A stretch of DNA of 64,000 nt from Tabrizicola sp. (GCF_030373185.1 NZ_JAUCZH010000002.1:186001-250000); one strand, 5' to 3'; numbered from the stretch's first letter, positions 26,184-35,336 are shown. Made by a program: numbers and translations. Notes: a model not told the origin generated them from the sequence alone.

Positions 26184-28682
26184 ATGAAAACCCATGTCAA
26201 AGCCCTTGTCGTCGGTGGCGGCGCGGTCGGCACCGGGATCGCCTACCATCTGGCGAAAGCCGGCTGGGATACCATGCTGGTCGAACGGGATGAGCTGACG
26301 GCGGGATCGACCTGGCACGCGGCGGGCCTGCTGCCCTTGTTCAACATGAGCTACGCGACGACCCACATCCACAAATACTCGGTCGATTTCTACAAAGGGC
26401 TGGAGGCTGAAACCGGCCTCAACCCCGGCTTTTACGTCGTCGGCAACCTGCGGATGGCGCAGCACGCGCAGCGGATGGACGAATACATGCTCTATTCGTC
26501 GGTGGCCGAAACCGCCGGGGTCTACCACGAATTCCTGACCCCCAAGGACATCAAGGACCGCTGGCCCCTGGTGCGCACCGAAGACCTGATCGGCGCGCTT
26601 TACCACCCGCAGGATGGCTACATCAATCCGGCCGACGTGACGCAGGCCATGGCCAAGGGCGCGCGGCAGTTCGGCGCCACCTTTGAGCGCAAGGTCCAAG
26701 TTGACGGCTACCGCTGGACCGGCAGCGAATGGATCGTGTCCTGCACCCGCATGGTCGAACAAGGCGGCAACCTTGTCGCCTCGGACGACCGTTTCGACAT
26801 CACCGCTGAACATGTCGTCACCGCCACCGGCAACCACGCCCAACGCACCGCGCGGCTTCTGGGGATCAAGACCCCCGCCGTGGTCGTGGAACACCAGTAT
26901 ATCGTGACCGAACCGGACCCGGCGCTGGTGGAATGGCGCAAGACCAACCCGCAGCACCCGGTCCTGCGCGATGCCGACGCCAAGTGGTATGTCCGCGAGG
27001 AACGCGGCGGCTGGATCCTTGGCCCCTATGAGAAGGGCGCCCCGGCCCGCTTCCCCTATGAAGTCCCCGAAAGCTTCCGCGCTGACCTGTTCCCGCTGGA
27101 TCTGGAACGGATCGAGCAGGAATACATGTCCTTCATCCACCGGATTCCATCGTCGGAAACCGTGGGCCTCAAGGACGATTACAATGGCCCGATCTGCTAT
27201 ACCCCCGACGGCAACCCGCTGGTCGGCCCCGCACCGGGTCTGCGCAACATGTGGCTGGCGGAAGGCTTTTCGTTCGGCATCACCGCCGCAGGTGGTACCG
27301 GCCACTACCTCGCCCAGCTGATGACCGAAGGTGAGGCAGAAATCGACATGGCCTCGCTTGACCCCAAGCGCTTCGGCGGCTGGATGACCACCGAATACGC
27401 AAGCCGCAAGAACGAGGAATGCTACGACCACGTCTTCATCCTGCACCACCCGGACGAAGAACGCGAAGCGGCCCGCCCCCTGCGCACCGCCCCTGCCTAT
27501 GACCGCCAGAAAGACCTCGGCGCGCAGATGGGGCAGGTGAACGGCTGGGAGCGCCCGAACTACTATGGCCCCAAGGATGCGCCGGCGAATTTCGATCACG
27601 ACAGCCGCAGCTTCCGCCGTGGTGCGTGGTGGCCCTTCGCCAAGGCCGAGGCTGAAGCGGTGCGCAACACGGTTGGTATCATCGACGCCAGCGCCTTCAC
27701 CAAGCATCTGGTGCGCGGCCCCGGTGCGACCGCCTTCCTTGACCACTTCACCTGCAACAAGCTGCCGAACGTGGGCCGGATCAACCTGACCTATGCCCTG
27801 ACCGACCACGGCACGACCCGCACCGAATACACCATCGTCCGGCTGAAACAGGACGAATACTACCTGATCTCGGCGGGTGCCTGGACGGCCTATGACTATG
27901 ATTTCCTGCAAAAAGCCGCCGACGACTGGATGGCCGAGGGCAAGGGCCACATCGACATTCACGACATCACCACCCAGTGGGGCGTCTATGCGCTTGCCGG
28001 CCCCAACGCCCGCGCGCTGCTGAAGGACATCGTGAAAGACCGCGACCCCGAAACCGTCCTGTCCAACAAGCGCTTCCCCTGGCTGTCCTACCGCGACATC
28101 GAACTCGGCATGTGCCCCGTCCGCGCCATCCGCGTCGCCTACACGGGCGAGCTTGGCTGGGAACTGCACTACCCGATCGAATTCGGCCGCTACCTTTGGG
28201 ATCTTCTGCTGTCCGCAGGCGAAAAGCATGGCCTGACACCCGTCGGCGCCCGGGCGCAGAACTGGCTGCGGCAGGAAAAATCCTACCGCGCCTTCGGCAA
28301 TGAGCTTGGCCGCGATGCGACACCGCTGGAAGCTGCCCTTGACCGCTTTGTCGATCTGTCCAAGGACTTCCGCGGCAAGGCAAAGATGCTCGAAACCGGC
28401 ATCCGGTCGAAATGCTGCACCCTTCTGATCGACGGCCCGGCGGACGCCGATCCCTGGGGCAAGGAGGCGCTGCTTCTCAACGGCGAAAAGATTGGCCGTC
28501 TCACATCGGGTGGCTATTCGGTGGCCTTCGGCAAACAGATCGGCATGGGCTACGTTCGCCCCGATCTGGCCGAGGTTGGCACGAAACTGAAGGTCAAGAT
28601 GCTGCTCCAGGAATGGGATGCTGTGGTGGTCGAGGACAGCCCCTTTGACCCCGCAAACGCCCGCATCCGCATCGACGGCTAA
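26184..28682 (+). CDS. FAD-dependent dimethylglycine/sarcosine dehydrogenase-like protein with GcvT domains
   Basis: An 832-residue two-part enzyme. The N-terminal half is a DAO-type FAD oxidoreductase: ALVVGGGAVGTGIAYHLAKA (residues 7-26) binds FAD, and the STWHAAGL motif at His45 is the usual site of covalent flavin attachment in DMGDH. The C-terminal half (from about residue 450) is a GcvT-like folate-binding aminomethyltransferase fold, ending in a glycine-cleavage T C-terminal barrel. Such enzymes demethylate N-methylglycines and pass one-carbon units to tetrahydrofolate. The exact substrate is not fixed by sequence. It is monocistronic, with a MITE-like element upstream. Confidence 0.87.
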   Translation: MKTHVKALVVGGGAVGTGIAYHLAKAGWDTMLVERDELTAGSTWHAAGLLPLFNMSYATTHIHKYSVDFYKGLEAETGLNPGFYVVGNLRMAQHAQRMDEYMLYSSVAETAGVYHEFLTPKDIKDRWPLVRTEDLIGALYHPQDGYINPADVTQAMAKGARQFGATFERKVQVDGYRWTGSEWIVSCTRMVEQGGNLVASDDRFDITAEHVVTATGNHAQRTARLLGIKTPAVVVEHQYIVTEPDPALVEWRKTNPQHPVLRDADAKWYVREERGGWILGPYEKGAPARFPYEVPESFRADLFPLDLERIEQEYMSFIHRIPSSETVGLKDDYNGPICYTPDGNPLVGPAPGLRNMWLAEGFSFGITAAGGTGHYLAQLMTEGEAEIDMASLDPKRFGGWMTTEYASRKNEECYDHVFILHHPDEEREAARPLRTAPAYDRQKDLGAQMGQVNGWERPNYYGPKDAPANFDHDSRSFRRGAWWPFAKAEAEAVRNTVGIIDASAFTKHLVRGPGATAFLDHFTCNKLPNVGRINLTYALTDHGTTRTEYTIVRLKQDEYYLISAGAWTAYDYDFLQKAADDWMAEGKGHIDIHDITTQWGVYALAGPNARALLKDIVKDRDPETVLSNKRFPWLSYRDIELGMCPVRAIRVAYTGELGWELHYPIEFGRYLWDLLLSAGEKHGLTPVGARAQNWLRQEKSYRAFGNELGRDATPLEAALDRFVDLSKDFRGKAKMLETGIRSKCCTLLIDGPADADPWGKEALLLNGEKIGRLTSGGYSVAFGKQIGMGYVRPDLAEVGTKLKVKMLLQEWDAVVVEDSPFDPANARIRIDG

Positions 28683-28742
28683 CCGCCTGTCTTGAAGCTG
28701 TAACGGCCCGTCTCCATCTTCCAGCGATGGAGGCGGGGCAAG

Positions 28743-29057
28743 ATGACGCGGCGAGATCGAAGGTTTCTCAGGCAATTTGACGCGATAGAGCGGGCGTTTC
28801 CGCCCTTGCGTGGGCCTGTGTCCGTCCTTAGGCGCGAAGGCTGGTGGGTGGTGCGCCTGCCCTTGGCCCTGATCCTGATCGCCGGCGGCTTGCTGTGGTT
28901 CCTGCCACTTCTGGGTATCTGGATGCTGCCCGTCGGGCTTTTGCTGCTGGCGGTGGACCTGCCCCGCCTGCGTGGGCCGATCTCGGCGGTGATGATCCGG
29001 TCACGGCACCGCATTGGTCGCTGGCGCCAGCGCAGGCAAGCGAGAAAGCGGCATTAA
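28743..29057 (+). CDS. Small basic membrane protein, unknown function
   Basis: A 104-residue protein with a basic N-terminus, two close hydrophobic segments (about residues 35-71: LPLALILIAGGLLWFLPLLG, then WMLPVGLLLLAV) and a strongly basic C-terminal tail (RSRHRIGRWRQRRQARKRH). This looks like a small hairpin-type inner-membrane protein. No family with known function is recognised. It begins 60 bp after the dehydrogenase gene, and its last 4 bp overlap the convergent GH25 gene. Confidence 0.65.
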   Translation: MTRRDRRFLRQFDAIERAFPPLRGPVSVLRREGWWVVRLPLALILIAGGLLWFLPLLGIWMLPVGLLLLAVDLPRLRGPISAVMIRSRHRIGRWRQRRQARKRH

Positions 29058-29845
29058 AGCGACCGCCCGGAGATCCAGTCTGCCCAAGCCGCCTTTGACC
29101 CGGAAAAGACGTTGATATCGACCTTGCCCGCGATCCCCGGCACAACTCCGGTCGAGGTGTATTGCCAGAAACGCCACGGCGAGCCGGCATAGACCTGACC
29201 GGGATGATCGGCCACTGCACGCAGCCAGAATTCCACCCCGGACAACCGCCAAAGCTCGGTATCCTTGTAGAAATCGACGGTGGAATAGATCAGCGGTCGC
29301 TGACCGTAGTGTCGCTCCACGATATCAATGAATATCTGCGCCTCTTTGCGGATCGTCTCCCCGTCGCGTCGGATTGTGCAGGTCGGACTGGTCGGCGTCC
29401 ATTCCATATCAAGAACAGGGGGCAGCGCGCCAGGAGTCCTTGGCACATGCTTGATGAACCAGCGCGCCTGTTCCGCCGCCGGACGGCAGTGGTAGAAGAA
29501 GTGATAGGCGCCGCGTCTTACCCCGGCGGCCCCGGCGCCGCGCCAATGGGCCTGAAACATCGGATCCACCAGATCGCCGCCCTCGGTCGCCTTGATGAAG
29601 GCGAAGTTCACGCCGTTGGCCCGCGCCGTCGGCCAGTCGACAGACATCTGGAACCGCGACAGGTCGATTCCGTGGACCGCATAGCGGTCGGGAGCGCGGC
29701 CCGGCCAGTCGGTTGGATCGTCATCGCTGAAGTTGGACGAGGTTACGGTGACGGTCTGACCGGGATCCCTGACAGGCTCGCGCCCGCCGCCACAGGCGGC
29801 CAGAAGCATCCCAGTCACGAACAGTCCCACCAGTCCAAGCCGCAT
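29054..29845 (-). CDS. GH25-family muramidase, predicted lipoprotein
   Basis: A 263-residue glycoside hydrolase family 25 protein, which would cut the MurNAc-GlcNAc bond of peptidoglycan. The N-terminus ends in a lipobox (LLAAC) after a hydrophobic stretch, so it is likely anchored in the envelope. Family motifs are HGIDLSRFQ, FAFIKATEGGD, and the catalytic DxE in VLDMEW. Alternative starts at 29869 and 29914 would lengthen the basic n-region. ATG 29845 gives the most compact lipoprotein signal, but the choice is not certain. Confidence 0.85.
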   Translation of the reverse strand: MRLGLVGLFVTGMLLAACGGGREPVRDPGQTVTVTSSNFSDDDPTDWPGRAPDRYAVHGIDLSRFQMSVDWPTARANGVNFAFIKATEGGDLVDPMFQAHWRGAGAAGVRRGAYHFFYHCRPAAEQARWFIKHVPRTPGALPPVLDMEWTPTSPTCTIRRDGETIRKEAQIFIDIVERHYGQRPLIYSTVDFYKDTELWRLSGVEFWLRAVADHPGQVYAGSPWRFWQYTSTGVVPGIAGKVDINVFSGSKAAWADWISGRSL

Positions 29846-29943
29846 GTCCCGCCCCCGCTTTCGCGGCATGCTGACCGATCGCGCGGCCCTTGTCATCGCC
29901 TCGCGGCGGATCACCGGGCCGCGCGGGCAAGGGTCTGCCGATC

Positions 29944-30387
29944 CTAGCGGGCAAAATCCGCGATAGTGACCGCACCGTCGCCGTTGGCATCCATCAGAGG
30001 GAACAGCTTCACCGAGGCGGTATCGAATTCTTCCATTGTCACGATGCCATCACCGTCAGCGTCATTGAAAGCCGGGGTCATCGCCTCATGCACCGCCTGT
30101 CCGGGTGCGGCCCTGTTCATGCCATGCCCACCCATGCCCTGACCTTGCTCCAGCGCCATGTGTTCGGCCACTAGCCCCCATTCAGCAACCGACAGGGTCT
30201 TGTCATCATCCTGATCGAACATCGAAAAGACCTCTGACCGCTTTGCCACAACCTCGATGGCGGTCACGCGACTGTCGCTGTCCGCGTCCCACTGATCCAG
30301 AAAGTGCTGGCCGGGGTTGCCCTGTTGCGCCGATGCGGCACCACCAAGGCCAAGTGACAGGGTCAGCGCAGCGAGTATCGTTTTCAT
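29944..30387 (-). CDS. Exported EF-hand calcium-binding protein
   Basis: A 147-residue protein with signal peptide (MKTILAALTLSLGLGGAASA). Its EF-hand-type loops are DADSDSRVTAIE, DQDDDKTLSVAE, DADGDGIVTMEE and DANGDGAVTIAD, four potential Ca2+ sites in two pairs with a Gly/Met-rich linker. The role is unknown, probably calcium buffering or structural in the periplasm. The SD AAGGA lies about 8 nt before ATG 30387. A palindromic AT-rich site overlaps the predicted promoter. Confidence 0.82.
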   Translation of the reverse strand: MKTILAALTLSLGLGGAASAQQGNPGQHFLDQWDADSDSRVTAIEVVAKRSEVFSMFDQDDDKTLSVAEWGLVAEHMALEQGQGMGGHGMNRAAPGQAVHEAMTPAFNDADGDGIVTMEEFDTASVKLFPLMDANGDGAVTIADFAR

Positions 30388-30399
30388 CAAGTGTTCCTT

Positions 30400-30421
30400 C
30401 ATATTTTACTTAACGAATATG
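30400..30421. promoter_or_regulatory. AT-rich inverted repeat in the EF-hand gene promoter
   Basis: CATATT (30400-30405) and AATATG (30416-30421) form a perfect 6-bp dyad with a 10-bp spacer, in an otherwise GC-rich region. It overlaps the likely -10/start region of the leftward EF-hand gene, so it could be a repressor (ArsR-like) operator. Confidence 0.35.
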
Positions 30422-30476
30422 ATACGCCAAGTCTGCCGAATTCCGTCGCCGTCAACACGCGGCCACCATGCGATGA

Positions 30477-30833
30477 TCAATCGGCCTTTCCGGCAAGTTC
30501 GTCCCAGCACGCAAGCGCATGGCCGGCATACATCAGGCCCGGCCCGCCACCCATCTGGACGGCCATGGCCAGCACATCCCCCATCTCCTCACGCGTGGCG
30601 CCCGCCTTCATCAACGCCTCGACGTGAAAGGCGATGCAGGGCTCGCAGCGCAGCACGACCGACATTCCAAGCGCCACATATTCCTTTTCCTTGACCGAAA
30701 GCGGGCCATTCTCCTTGACCGCTTTCGACAGGCCCCCGAAGCTCCGTGCCGTGTCCGGGATGGCGGCGTTCAGAGCGCGCAACTCGCTGCGCATGCTGGT
30801 GATCTGGTCGGTATATCTTGTGCTGTTGCTCAT
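30477..30833 (-). CDS. Carboxymuconolactone-decarboxylase/AhpD-like protein
   Basis: A 118-residue all-helical protein of the CMD/AhpD family. The CEPCIAFHVEALMKAGATRE motif (about residue 58) contains the CxxC pair and downstream histidine used in the peroxidase-like AhpD reaction, so an oxidative-stress or thiol-disulfide role is more likely than decarboxylation. The SD GGAGG precedes ATG 30833. A Fnr/Crp-type box is centred about 59 bp upstream of the start. Confidence 0.85.
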   Translation of the reverse strand: MSNSTRYTDQITSMRSELRALNAAIPDTARSFGGLSKAVKENGPLSVKEKEYVALGMSVVLRCEPCIAFHVEALMKAGATREEMGDVLAMAVQMGGGPGLMYAGHALACWDELAGKAD

Positions 30834-30885
30834 CCGGGCCTCCTGCGATGAGCCCCCCGGATCGCACGCGGGCAGCACGCCCGCG

Positions 30886-30899
30886 TTGACTTGCATCAA
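30886..30899. promoter_or_regulatory. Fnr/Crp-type box upstream of the AhpD-like gene
   Basis: TTGAC-TTGC-ATCAA matches the TTGAY-N4-RTCAA consensus of FnrL/Dnr-type regulators. With class-II spacing (-41.5) the transcript would start near 30851, giving an 18-nt leader. Confidence 0.55.
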
Positions 30900-30915
30900 G
30901 TCCGCCGAGGCCGCC

Positions 30916-31989
30916 TCAGAACCGCGACGGCGACAGCGCGGCAACCAGATCCGCGTCGATCTCTGGCGCCCTCCCGCCGATCAGATCGGCGGCAAGCTGG
31001 CTTGCGGCCGGGCAGGATTGAAAGCCATAACCGCCTTGCCCTGCCAGCCAGAAGAACGACGGCTCACGCACGTCCGGCCCGATCACCAGCACCCGGTCGG
31101 GCGCAAAGGTTCGCAGACCCGCCCAGCTTGCCAGAAGCCGGGTCACCGGTTCGGTGACCATCTCCTCATAGCGCGCCAGCCCCTCGGCCAGAACCATGTC
31201 ATCGGCCCAGGCGTCATGCGGCTCCATCAGGTCTTCCTCGGCGGGGCTGACGATAAGGGCGCCCGCATCGGGCTTGGCATACCAGTCTTCGCCGGGGCCA
31301 AACAGCATCGGCCAGCGGCTGACATCATGGCCCCCCGGCGCAGGAATACGCGCCATCGAGCGGCGGTAAGGCGTAAACCCAAGGGGGCGCACCCCGGCCA
31401 TCGTCGCCACCTGGTCCACCCATGCCCCGGCCGCGTTCACGATCATTCTGGTAGTGAATGTCCCGGCGCTGCTGTCCACCCGCCAACCCGCGCCGCCCCT
31501 GGCAACAGCGGTGACCCGCGCCCGGGTCAGAATCCGTGCGCCCTGCGCCTTTGCCTCACGCGCGAAGCCCTGCACCAGAAGATCGGTATCGATGTCTTCG
31601 GCATGGTCGGCATAAGCGGCATGGGCGACCACATCCGGGTTCAGGATCGGGATGATGGCCTGCGCCTCGGCCACGCTCACCGGATCGAAGGCCATCGCAG
31701 CCACATCTTCATCAAAGGCTTCCTTCGCGTCGGCCTTTGCCACCACCATCAACCCCCGCGGTGACAGCACCCCGGTCGCCGCCTTGAAATATGTCTCTGA
31801 GGCCATGGACAACCCCACCACCGCCGGCGCGCCATAGCGCGGCTCATAAAGCGCCGCCGACCGTCCCGAGGCATGATGCGCCAGCGCGTCCTCCGCCTCC
31901 AGCACGATCACCGACCCCAGCGCCGACAACCGTGCCGCCGCCGAAACCCCGGCAATCCCGCCGCCAATGATCAGAAAATCCGCGTCCAT
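30916..31989 (-). CDS. FAD-dependent amine/D-amino-acid oxidase-like protein (DadA/GlpD type)
   Basis: A 357-residue DAO-family oxidoreductase. The N-terminal dinucleotide motif is FLIIGGGIAGVSAAARLSAL (residues 5-24), followed by VLEAEDALAHHASGRSAALY. The C-terminal FWLAGQGGYGFQSCPAAS block is the second FAD contact. It oxidises an amine or amino-acid C-N bond, substrate unknown. It is last on the strand after the BMP-type transporter genes, separated by a hairpin-containing repeat. A link to purine breakdown products is suggested only by position. Confidence 0.83.
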   Translation of the reverse strand: MDADFLIIGGGIAGVSAAARLSALGSVIVLEAEDALAHHASGRSAALYEPRYGAPAVVGLSMASETYFKAATGVLSPRGLMVVAKADAKEAFDEDVAAMAFDPVSVAEAQAIIPILNPDVVAHAAYADHAEDIDTDLLVQGFAREAKAQGARILTRARVTAVARGGAGWRVDSSAGTFTTRMIVNAAGAWVDQVATMAGVRPLGFTPYRRSMARIPAPGGHDVSRWPMLFGPGEDWYAKPDAGALIVSPAEEDLMEPHDAWADDMVLAEGLARYEEMVTEPVTRLLASWAGLRTFAPDRVLVIGPDVREPSFFWLAGQGGYGFQSCPAASQLAADLIGGRAPEIDADLVAALSPSRF

Positions 31990-32044
31990 GTCCTGCTTTC
32001 CTCCGCTACAGAAAGGGGCATGAGAAACCCCATGCCCCTTCCTC

Positions 32045-32095
32045 TCTGCACAAGTATCCCACGGGGGTGCGGGGGTGTGAAACCCCCCCCCGGCC
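32045..32095. repeat. Hairpin-bearing interspersed repeat, copy E (BMP gene/oxidase gap)
   Basis: The 111-bp gap holds an AAGTATCCC segment and G/C-tracts. GGGGGT (32071-32076) can pair with ACCCCC (32082-32087). This layout resembles the interspersed elements elsewhere in the window. On the minus strand it follows the binding-protein stop and could stabilise its mRNA or attenuate the oxidase gene. Confidence 0.5.
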
Positions 32096-32100
32096 GATTG

Positions 32101-33192
32101 TCACTGGGGAATGTCGCCAGTGATGCCTTCGACGTAAAAGCCCATCCCCAAAAGATCGCCATCCGGCGCCACCACGCCATCTGCCAGCCAGACGCTGCCA
32201 TCCTGCTTGTTGATCGGTCCGGTGAACGGGTGATAGGTGCCAGCCCCAATCGCATCGCGCATGGCTTCGGCCTCGGCCTTCACATCCGCCGGAACAAGAT
32301 CGGTGATCTCGCCTATCTCGACCTCGCCCTCCGGGATACCGGCCCAGCTGTCGACCTGCTCATAGGTGCCATCCATCAGGGCGCCCACGCGCTTGACGTA
32401 GTAGGGCGCCCAGTTGTCGATGATCGAGCTGACACGCGGACCGTCCTTGTATTCAGACATGTCAGACGCCTGACCAAAGCCGATCACGGCACCATTGGTC
32501 TTTGCAGCTTCCGCCAGCGGAGCGGTCGAGTCGGTATGTGACGCGATCACATCCACCCCCTGATCGATCAGGGCCTTGGCGGCGTCAGCCTCCTTTGCCG
32601 GATCGAACCAGGTGAAGGCCCAGACCACCGACAGCTCCACCGCCGGGTTCACCTTCTTGGCGTGCAGGTAATAGGCATTGATCCCCATGATCACTTCGGG
32701 GATCGGGAACGACCCGATGTAGCCGATCTTGTTCGACTTGGTCATCTTGCCCGCGATATGGCCCTGCACGGCGCGGCCTTCATAGAAGCGGGCGTTGTAG
32801 GTCGAGACGTTCGGATGCTCGCGCTTGTAGCCGGTGGCATGCTCGAACTTGATGTCCGGGAACTTGGCGGCAACAGCGTTCGTCGCGTCCATATAGCCAA
32901 ACGACGTGGTGAAGATGATGTTGCAGCCTGACAGCGCCATCTGCGTCAGAACGCGTTCGGCATCGGCGCCTTCCGGCACGTTTTCCTGCCATGCGATCTC
33001 GACCTTGTCGCCAAAGGCTTCCTGTACGGCCAGCGCGCCCTCATGGTGCTGGAAGGTCCAGCCACCATCGCCGATCGGACCGACATAGACGAAGCAGGCC
33101 TTCGTCTTGGCATGGCTTTCCGCGAAGGCCGCGCCGCCAAGGCCGAGGCCAAGGCCCAGCGTGACGGTCGCAAGCAGGTTTCTGCGTTTCAT
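32101..33192 (-). CDS. BMP-family ABC transporter substrate-binding protein (purine/nucleoside type)
   Basis: A 363-residue basic-membrane-protein (Med/PnrA) family binding protein. The signal peptide is MKRRNLLATVTLGLGLGLGG. The mature part opens ACFVYVGPIGDGGWTFQHHE, with the family motifs FTTSFGYMDATNAVAAKFPD and KIGYIGSFPIPEVIMGINAY. Homologues bind nucleosides, purines or similar bases. Downstream of xdhABC and its own ABC partners, a purine base or its degradation product is the likely cargo. A short hairpin precedes its SD. Confidence 0.9.
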   Translation of the reverse strand: MKRRNLLATVTLGLGLGLGGAAFAESHAKTKACFVYVGPIGDGGWTFQHHEGALAVQEAFGDKVEIAWQENVPEGADAERVLTQMALSGCNIIFTTSFGYMDATNAVAAKFPDIKFEHATGYKREHPNVSTYNARFYEGRAVQGHIAGKMTKSNKIGYIGSFPIPEVIMGINAYYLHAKKVNPAVELSVVWAFTWFDPAKEADAAKALIDQGVDVIASHTDSTAPLAEAAKTNGAVIGFGQASDMSEYKDGPRVSSIIDNWAPYYVKRVGALMDGTYEQVDSWAGIPEGEVEIGEITDLVPADVKAEAEAMRDAIGAGTYHPFTGPINKQDGSVWLADGVVAPDGDLLGMGFYVEGITGDIPQ

Positions 33193-33212
33193 AGGTAGTC
33201 TCCCCGTTGCAA

Positions 33213-33230
33213 GGGGGCTTTCCCGCCCCC
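33213..33230 (-). promoter_or_regulatory. Intercistronic hairpin between permease and binding-protein genes
   Basis: GGGGGC and GCCCCC form a 6-bp stem with a 6-nt loop in the 51-bp gap. It is not followed by a T-tract, so it probably modulates mRNA stability or relative expression of the binding-protein gene rather than ending transcription. Confidence 0.4.
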
Positions 33231-33243
33231 GATGTGTTTTGCC

Positions 33244-34173
33244 TCAGCGCGAGGCGTGGAAATTCTGGCCCAGACAGGCGGGCGCATTCAGCGCGGCCTT
33301 GCCACGCCCCGAAGACATGATGACCAGCACAAGGATGGTTATCAGATACGGGGCCATCGACAAGTATTGCACCGGAATCGCGGACCCTGCGGCTTGCAGG
33401 TTCAGCTGTAGCACGGTGACCCCGCCGAAAAGATAGGCACCGGCCAGCACACGCCACGGCTTCCAGCTGGCAAAGACCACGATTGCCAGCGCAATCCAGC
33501 CAGCGCCTGCGGTGATCCCGTCGGTCCATTGCGGCACCCGCACAAGGCTCACATAAGCCCCACCCAGCCCGGCAAGCGCCCCGCCGAACAGCACCGCCAT
33601 GAAACGGATCCGCGTGACCTTGTAGCCCAAGGCATGCGCCGCCTCGTGGCTTTCGCCCACGGCGCGCAGGACCAGGCCGATCCGGCTGTATTTCAGCACC
33701 CACCAGACGCCGGCGACAATCAGGATAGACCCGTAGACCATCCAGTCATGACTGAAGAGCGCCACGCCCAAAAACGGAATGTCTTCCAACGGCCCCAACG
33801 GCAGATCTGCCGTCGCCGGGGGTTTGACCCCGACATAGCTCTGCCCGATCAGACTCGACAACCCCAGTCCGAACAGGGTCAGCGCCAGCCCTGTCGCCAC
33901 CTGATTGGTTTGCAGGACCTGCGTCAGCACCCCGAACACAGACGACAAGGCCAAGGCCCCCAGCGCGCCGCCGACAAAGCCCAGATAGGGGTTCCCAGTG
34001 GCCACGGCGGTCGCAAAACCGCAGATCGCCCCCATGATCATCATCCCCTCGACGCCCAGATTGAGGACGCCCGCCTTTTCCACCACCAGTTCCCCGGTGG
34101 CTGCCAGCATGATGGGAACCGAATTCACCATCAAGGCGGCAATCAGCAAGGCCGGATCAATGCTGCCAAACAT
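33244..34173 (-). CDS. ABC transporter permease, purine/nucleoside type (NupQ/YufQ-like)
   Basis: A 309-residue BPD-transp-2 family permease with eight or more hydrophobic helices. Features include the N-terminal NSVPIMLAATGELVVEKAG and VLNLGVEGMMIMGAICGFA typical of RbsC/YufQ-type permeases for BMP systems. The start ATG overlaps the previous permease stop (TGATG), indicating coupling. It pairs with the permease encoded immediately upstream. Confidence 0.9.
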   Translation of the reverse strand: MFGSIDPALLIAALMVNSVPIMLAATGELVVEKAGVLNLGVEGMMIMGAICGFATAVATGNPYLGFVGGALGALALSSVFGVLTQVLQTNQVATGLALTLFGLGLSSLIGQSYVGVKPPATADLPLGPLEDIPFLGVALFSHDWMVYGSILIVAGVWWVLKYSRIGLVLRAVGESHEAAHALGYKVTRIRFMAVLFGGALAGLGGAYVSLVRVPQWTDGITAGAGWIALAIVVFASWKPWRVLAGAYLFGGVTVLQLNLQAAGSAIPVQYLSMAPYLITILVLVIMSSGRGKAALNAPACLGQNFHASR

Positions 34174-35258
34174 CACGCGGCCTCCCCTTGCCCGAAACGG
34201 ATGCGGAAATTGGTCAGAAGGTCGGTCGCCAGAAGGAAGAACAGCAACATCCCCTGAAACGCCTGAATCGCGGCGGACGGCAGGCTCAGCATGAACTGCG
34301 CCAACTCGCCGCCGATATAGGTCAGCGCCATCAACAGGCCCGCAAACAGGATGCCGACCGGGTTCAACCGGCCAAGGAAGGCCACGATGATCGCGGTAAA
34401 GCCGTAGCCGCTGTTGAAGTCGATGCTGATCTGCCCGGCAGGCCCCGTCACCTCGAACACCCCGGCAAGCCCGGCCAGAAGGCCGGAGATGCCAAGGCAG
34501 AACACCACCAACAGCGCCGGAGAGACCCCCGCAAAACGCGCGGCCCTTGGGGCTTGTCCGGCCAGCTTGACCTGAAAGCCAAGGATATGGCGTTGCAACA
34601 GGACATATCCCGCGATCACCGCCATGAAGGCCGCGACCACCCCCCAGTGCATCCCCGTGCCGGAAATCAGCTCGGGGTTTGCCATCGCGGGGATCTGGCT
34701 CAGGTTCCTGCTGCCCGGAAAACCTCCGCCCTCAGGGTTGCGCAACGCGCCCAGTGCCATCATCGCAAGGATGTTCTGCGCGACGTAGACCAGCAGCAAG
34801 GACACCAGAATCTCGTTCGTTCGAAACACCGTCTTCAGGATCGCCGGGATCATCGCCCAGAGAAAACCGCCCAGCGCACCGGCAACGATCATCGCCGGAA
34901 AGATCAACCGGCTTTCCACCGGATAGACCGCGAGCCCGGCCGCTGCGCCGAAGATCGCGCCCATGATATACTGGCCCTCGGCCCCGATGTTCCAGACTCC
35001 GGCCCGAAAGCCCAGTGACAGGCCGATTGCTATCAGGATCAAGGGCGCTGCCTTCACCAGAAGCTGCGGGCGCGAATAGCTGGCAAACTGAGCGTTGAAC
35101 AGCGGATCCCAGAAGATCGTGCGGATCGCCTCCAACGGGTTCTTGCCCAGAATCGCAAACATGATCCCGCCCGCGATCATCGTCAGGATGACCGCAAGAA
35201 ACGGCGAGGCCTTCTGCCAGAACGCCGAAGGCGAGGGTCGCTTTTCCAACCTCAGCAT
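34173..35258 (-). CDS. ABC transporter permease, purine/nucleoside type (NupP/YufP-like)
   Basis: A 361-residue BPD-transp-2 permease. It has the helix-rich profile of the family and the motif GFRAGVWNIGAEGQYIMGAI (about residues 83-102), found in the YufP-like subunit of BMP-type nucleoside importers. It lies 78 bp downstream of the ATPase gene, a gap filled by repeat copy D, and overlaps the next permease gene by one to two bases. Confidence 0.9.
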   Translation of the reverse strand: MLRLEKRPSPSAFWQKASPFLAVILTMIAGGIMFAILGKNPLEAIRTIFWDPLFNAQFASYSRPQLLVKAAPLILIAIGLSLGFRAGVWNIGAEGQYIMGAIFGAAAGLAVYPVESRLIFPAMIVAGALGGFLWAMIPAILKTVFRTNEILVSLLLVYVAQNILAMMALGALRNPEGGGFPGSRNLSQIPAMANPELISGTGMHWGVVAAFMAVIAGYVLLQRHILGFQVKLAGQAPRAARFAGVSPALLVVFCLGISGLLAGLAGVFEVTGPAGQISIDFNSGYGFTAIIVAFLGRLNPVGILFAGLLMALTYIGGELAQFMLSLPSAAIQAFQGMLLFFLLATDLLTNFRIRFGQGEAA

Positions 35259-35267
35259 GCGGCTTCC

Positions 35268-35329
35268 TCTCTGCGAAAATATCCTCGGGGGGCAAGCCGC
35301 AAAGCGGCGAGGGGGGCAGACAGCCCCCC
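35268..35329. repeat. Interspersed repeat with two hairpins, copy D (ATPase/permease gap)
   Basis: GCGAAAATATCCTCGGGG is followed by GCCGC-AAA-GCGGC (35296-35308) and a perfect stem GGGGGGC-AGACA-GCCCCCC (35311-35329). The core matches copies A and B. It lies inside an operon and might tune expression of the permeases relative to the ATPase. Confidence 0.6.
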
Positions 35330-35336
35330 TGCAACA

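Noticed and set aside
26004-28775. 923-codon open frame on the minus strand, antisense to the DMGDH-like gene
   Set aside because: The plus-strand gene has full-length family motifs; the antisense translation has no recognisable domain. Long antisense frames are expected in GC-rich codon usage.
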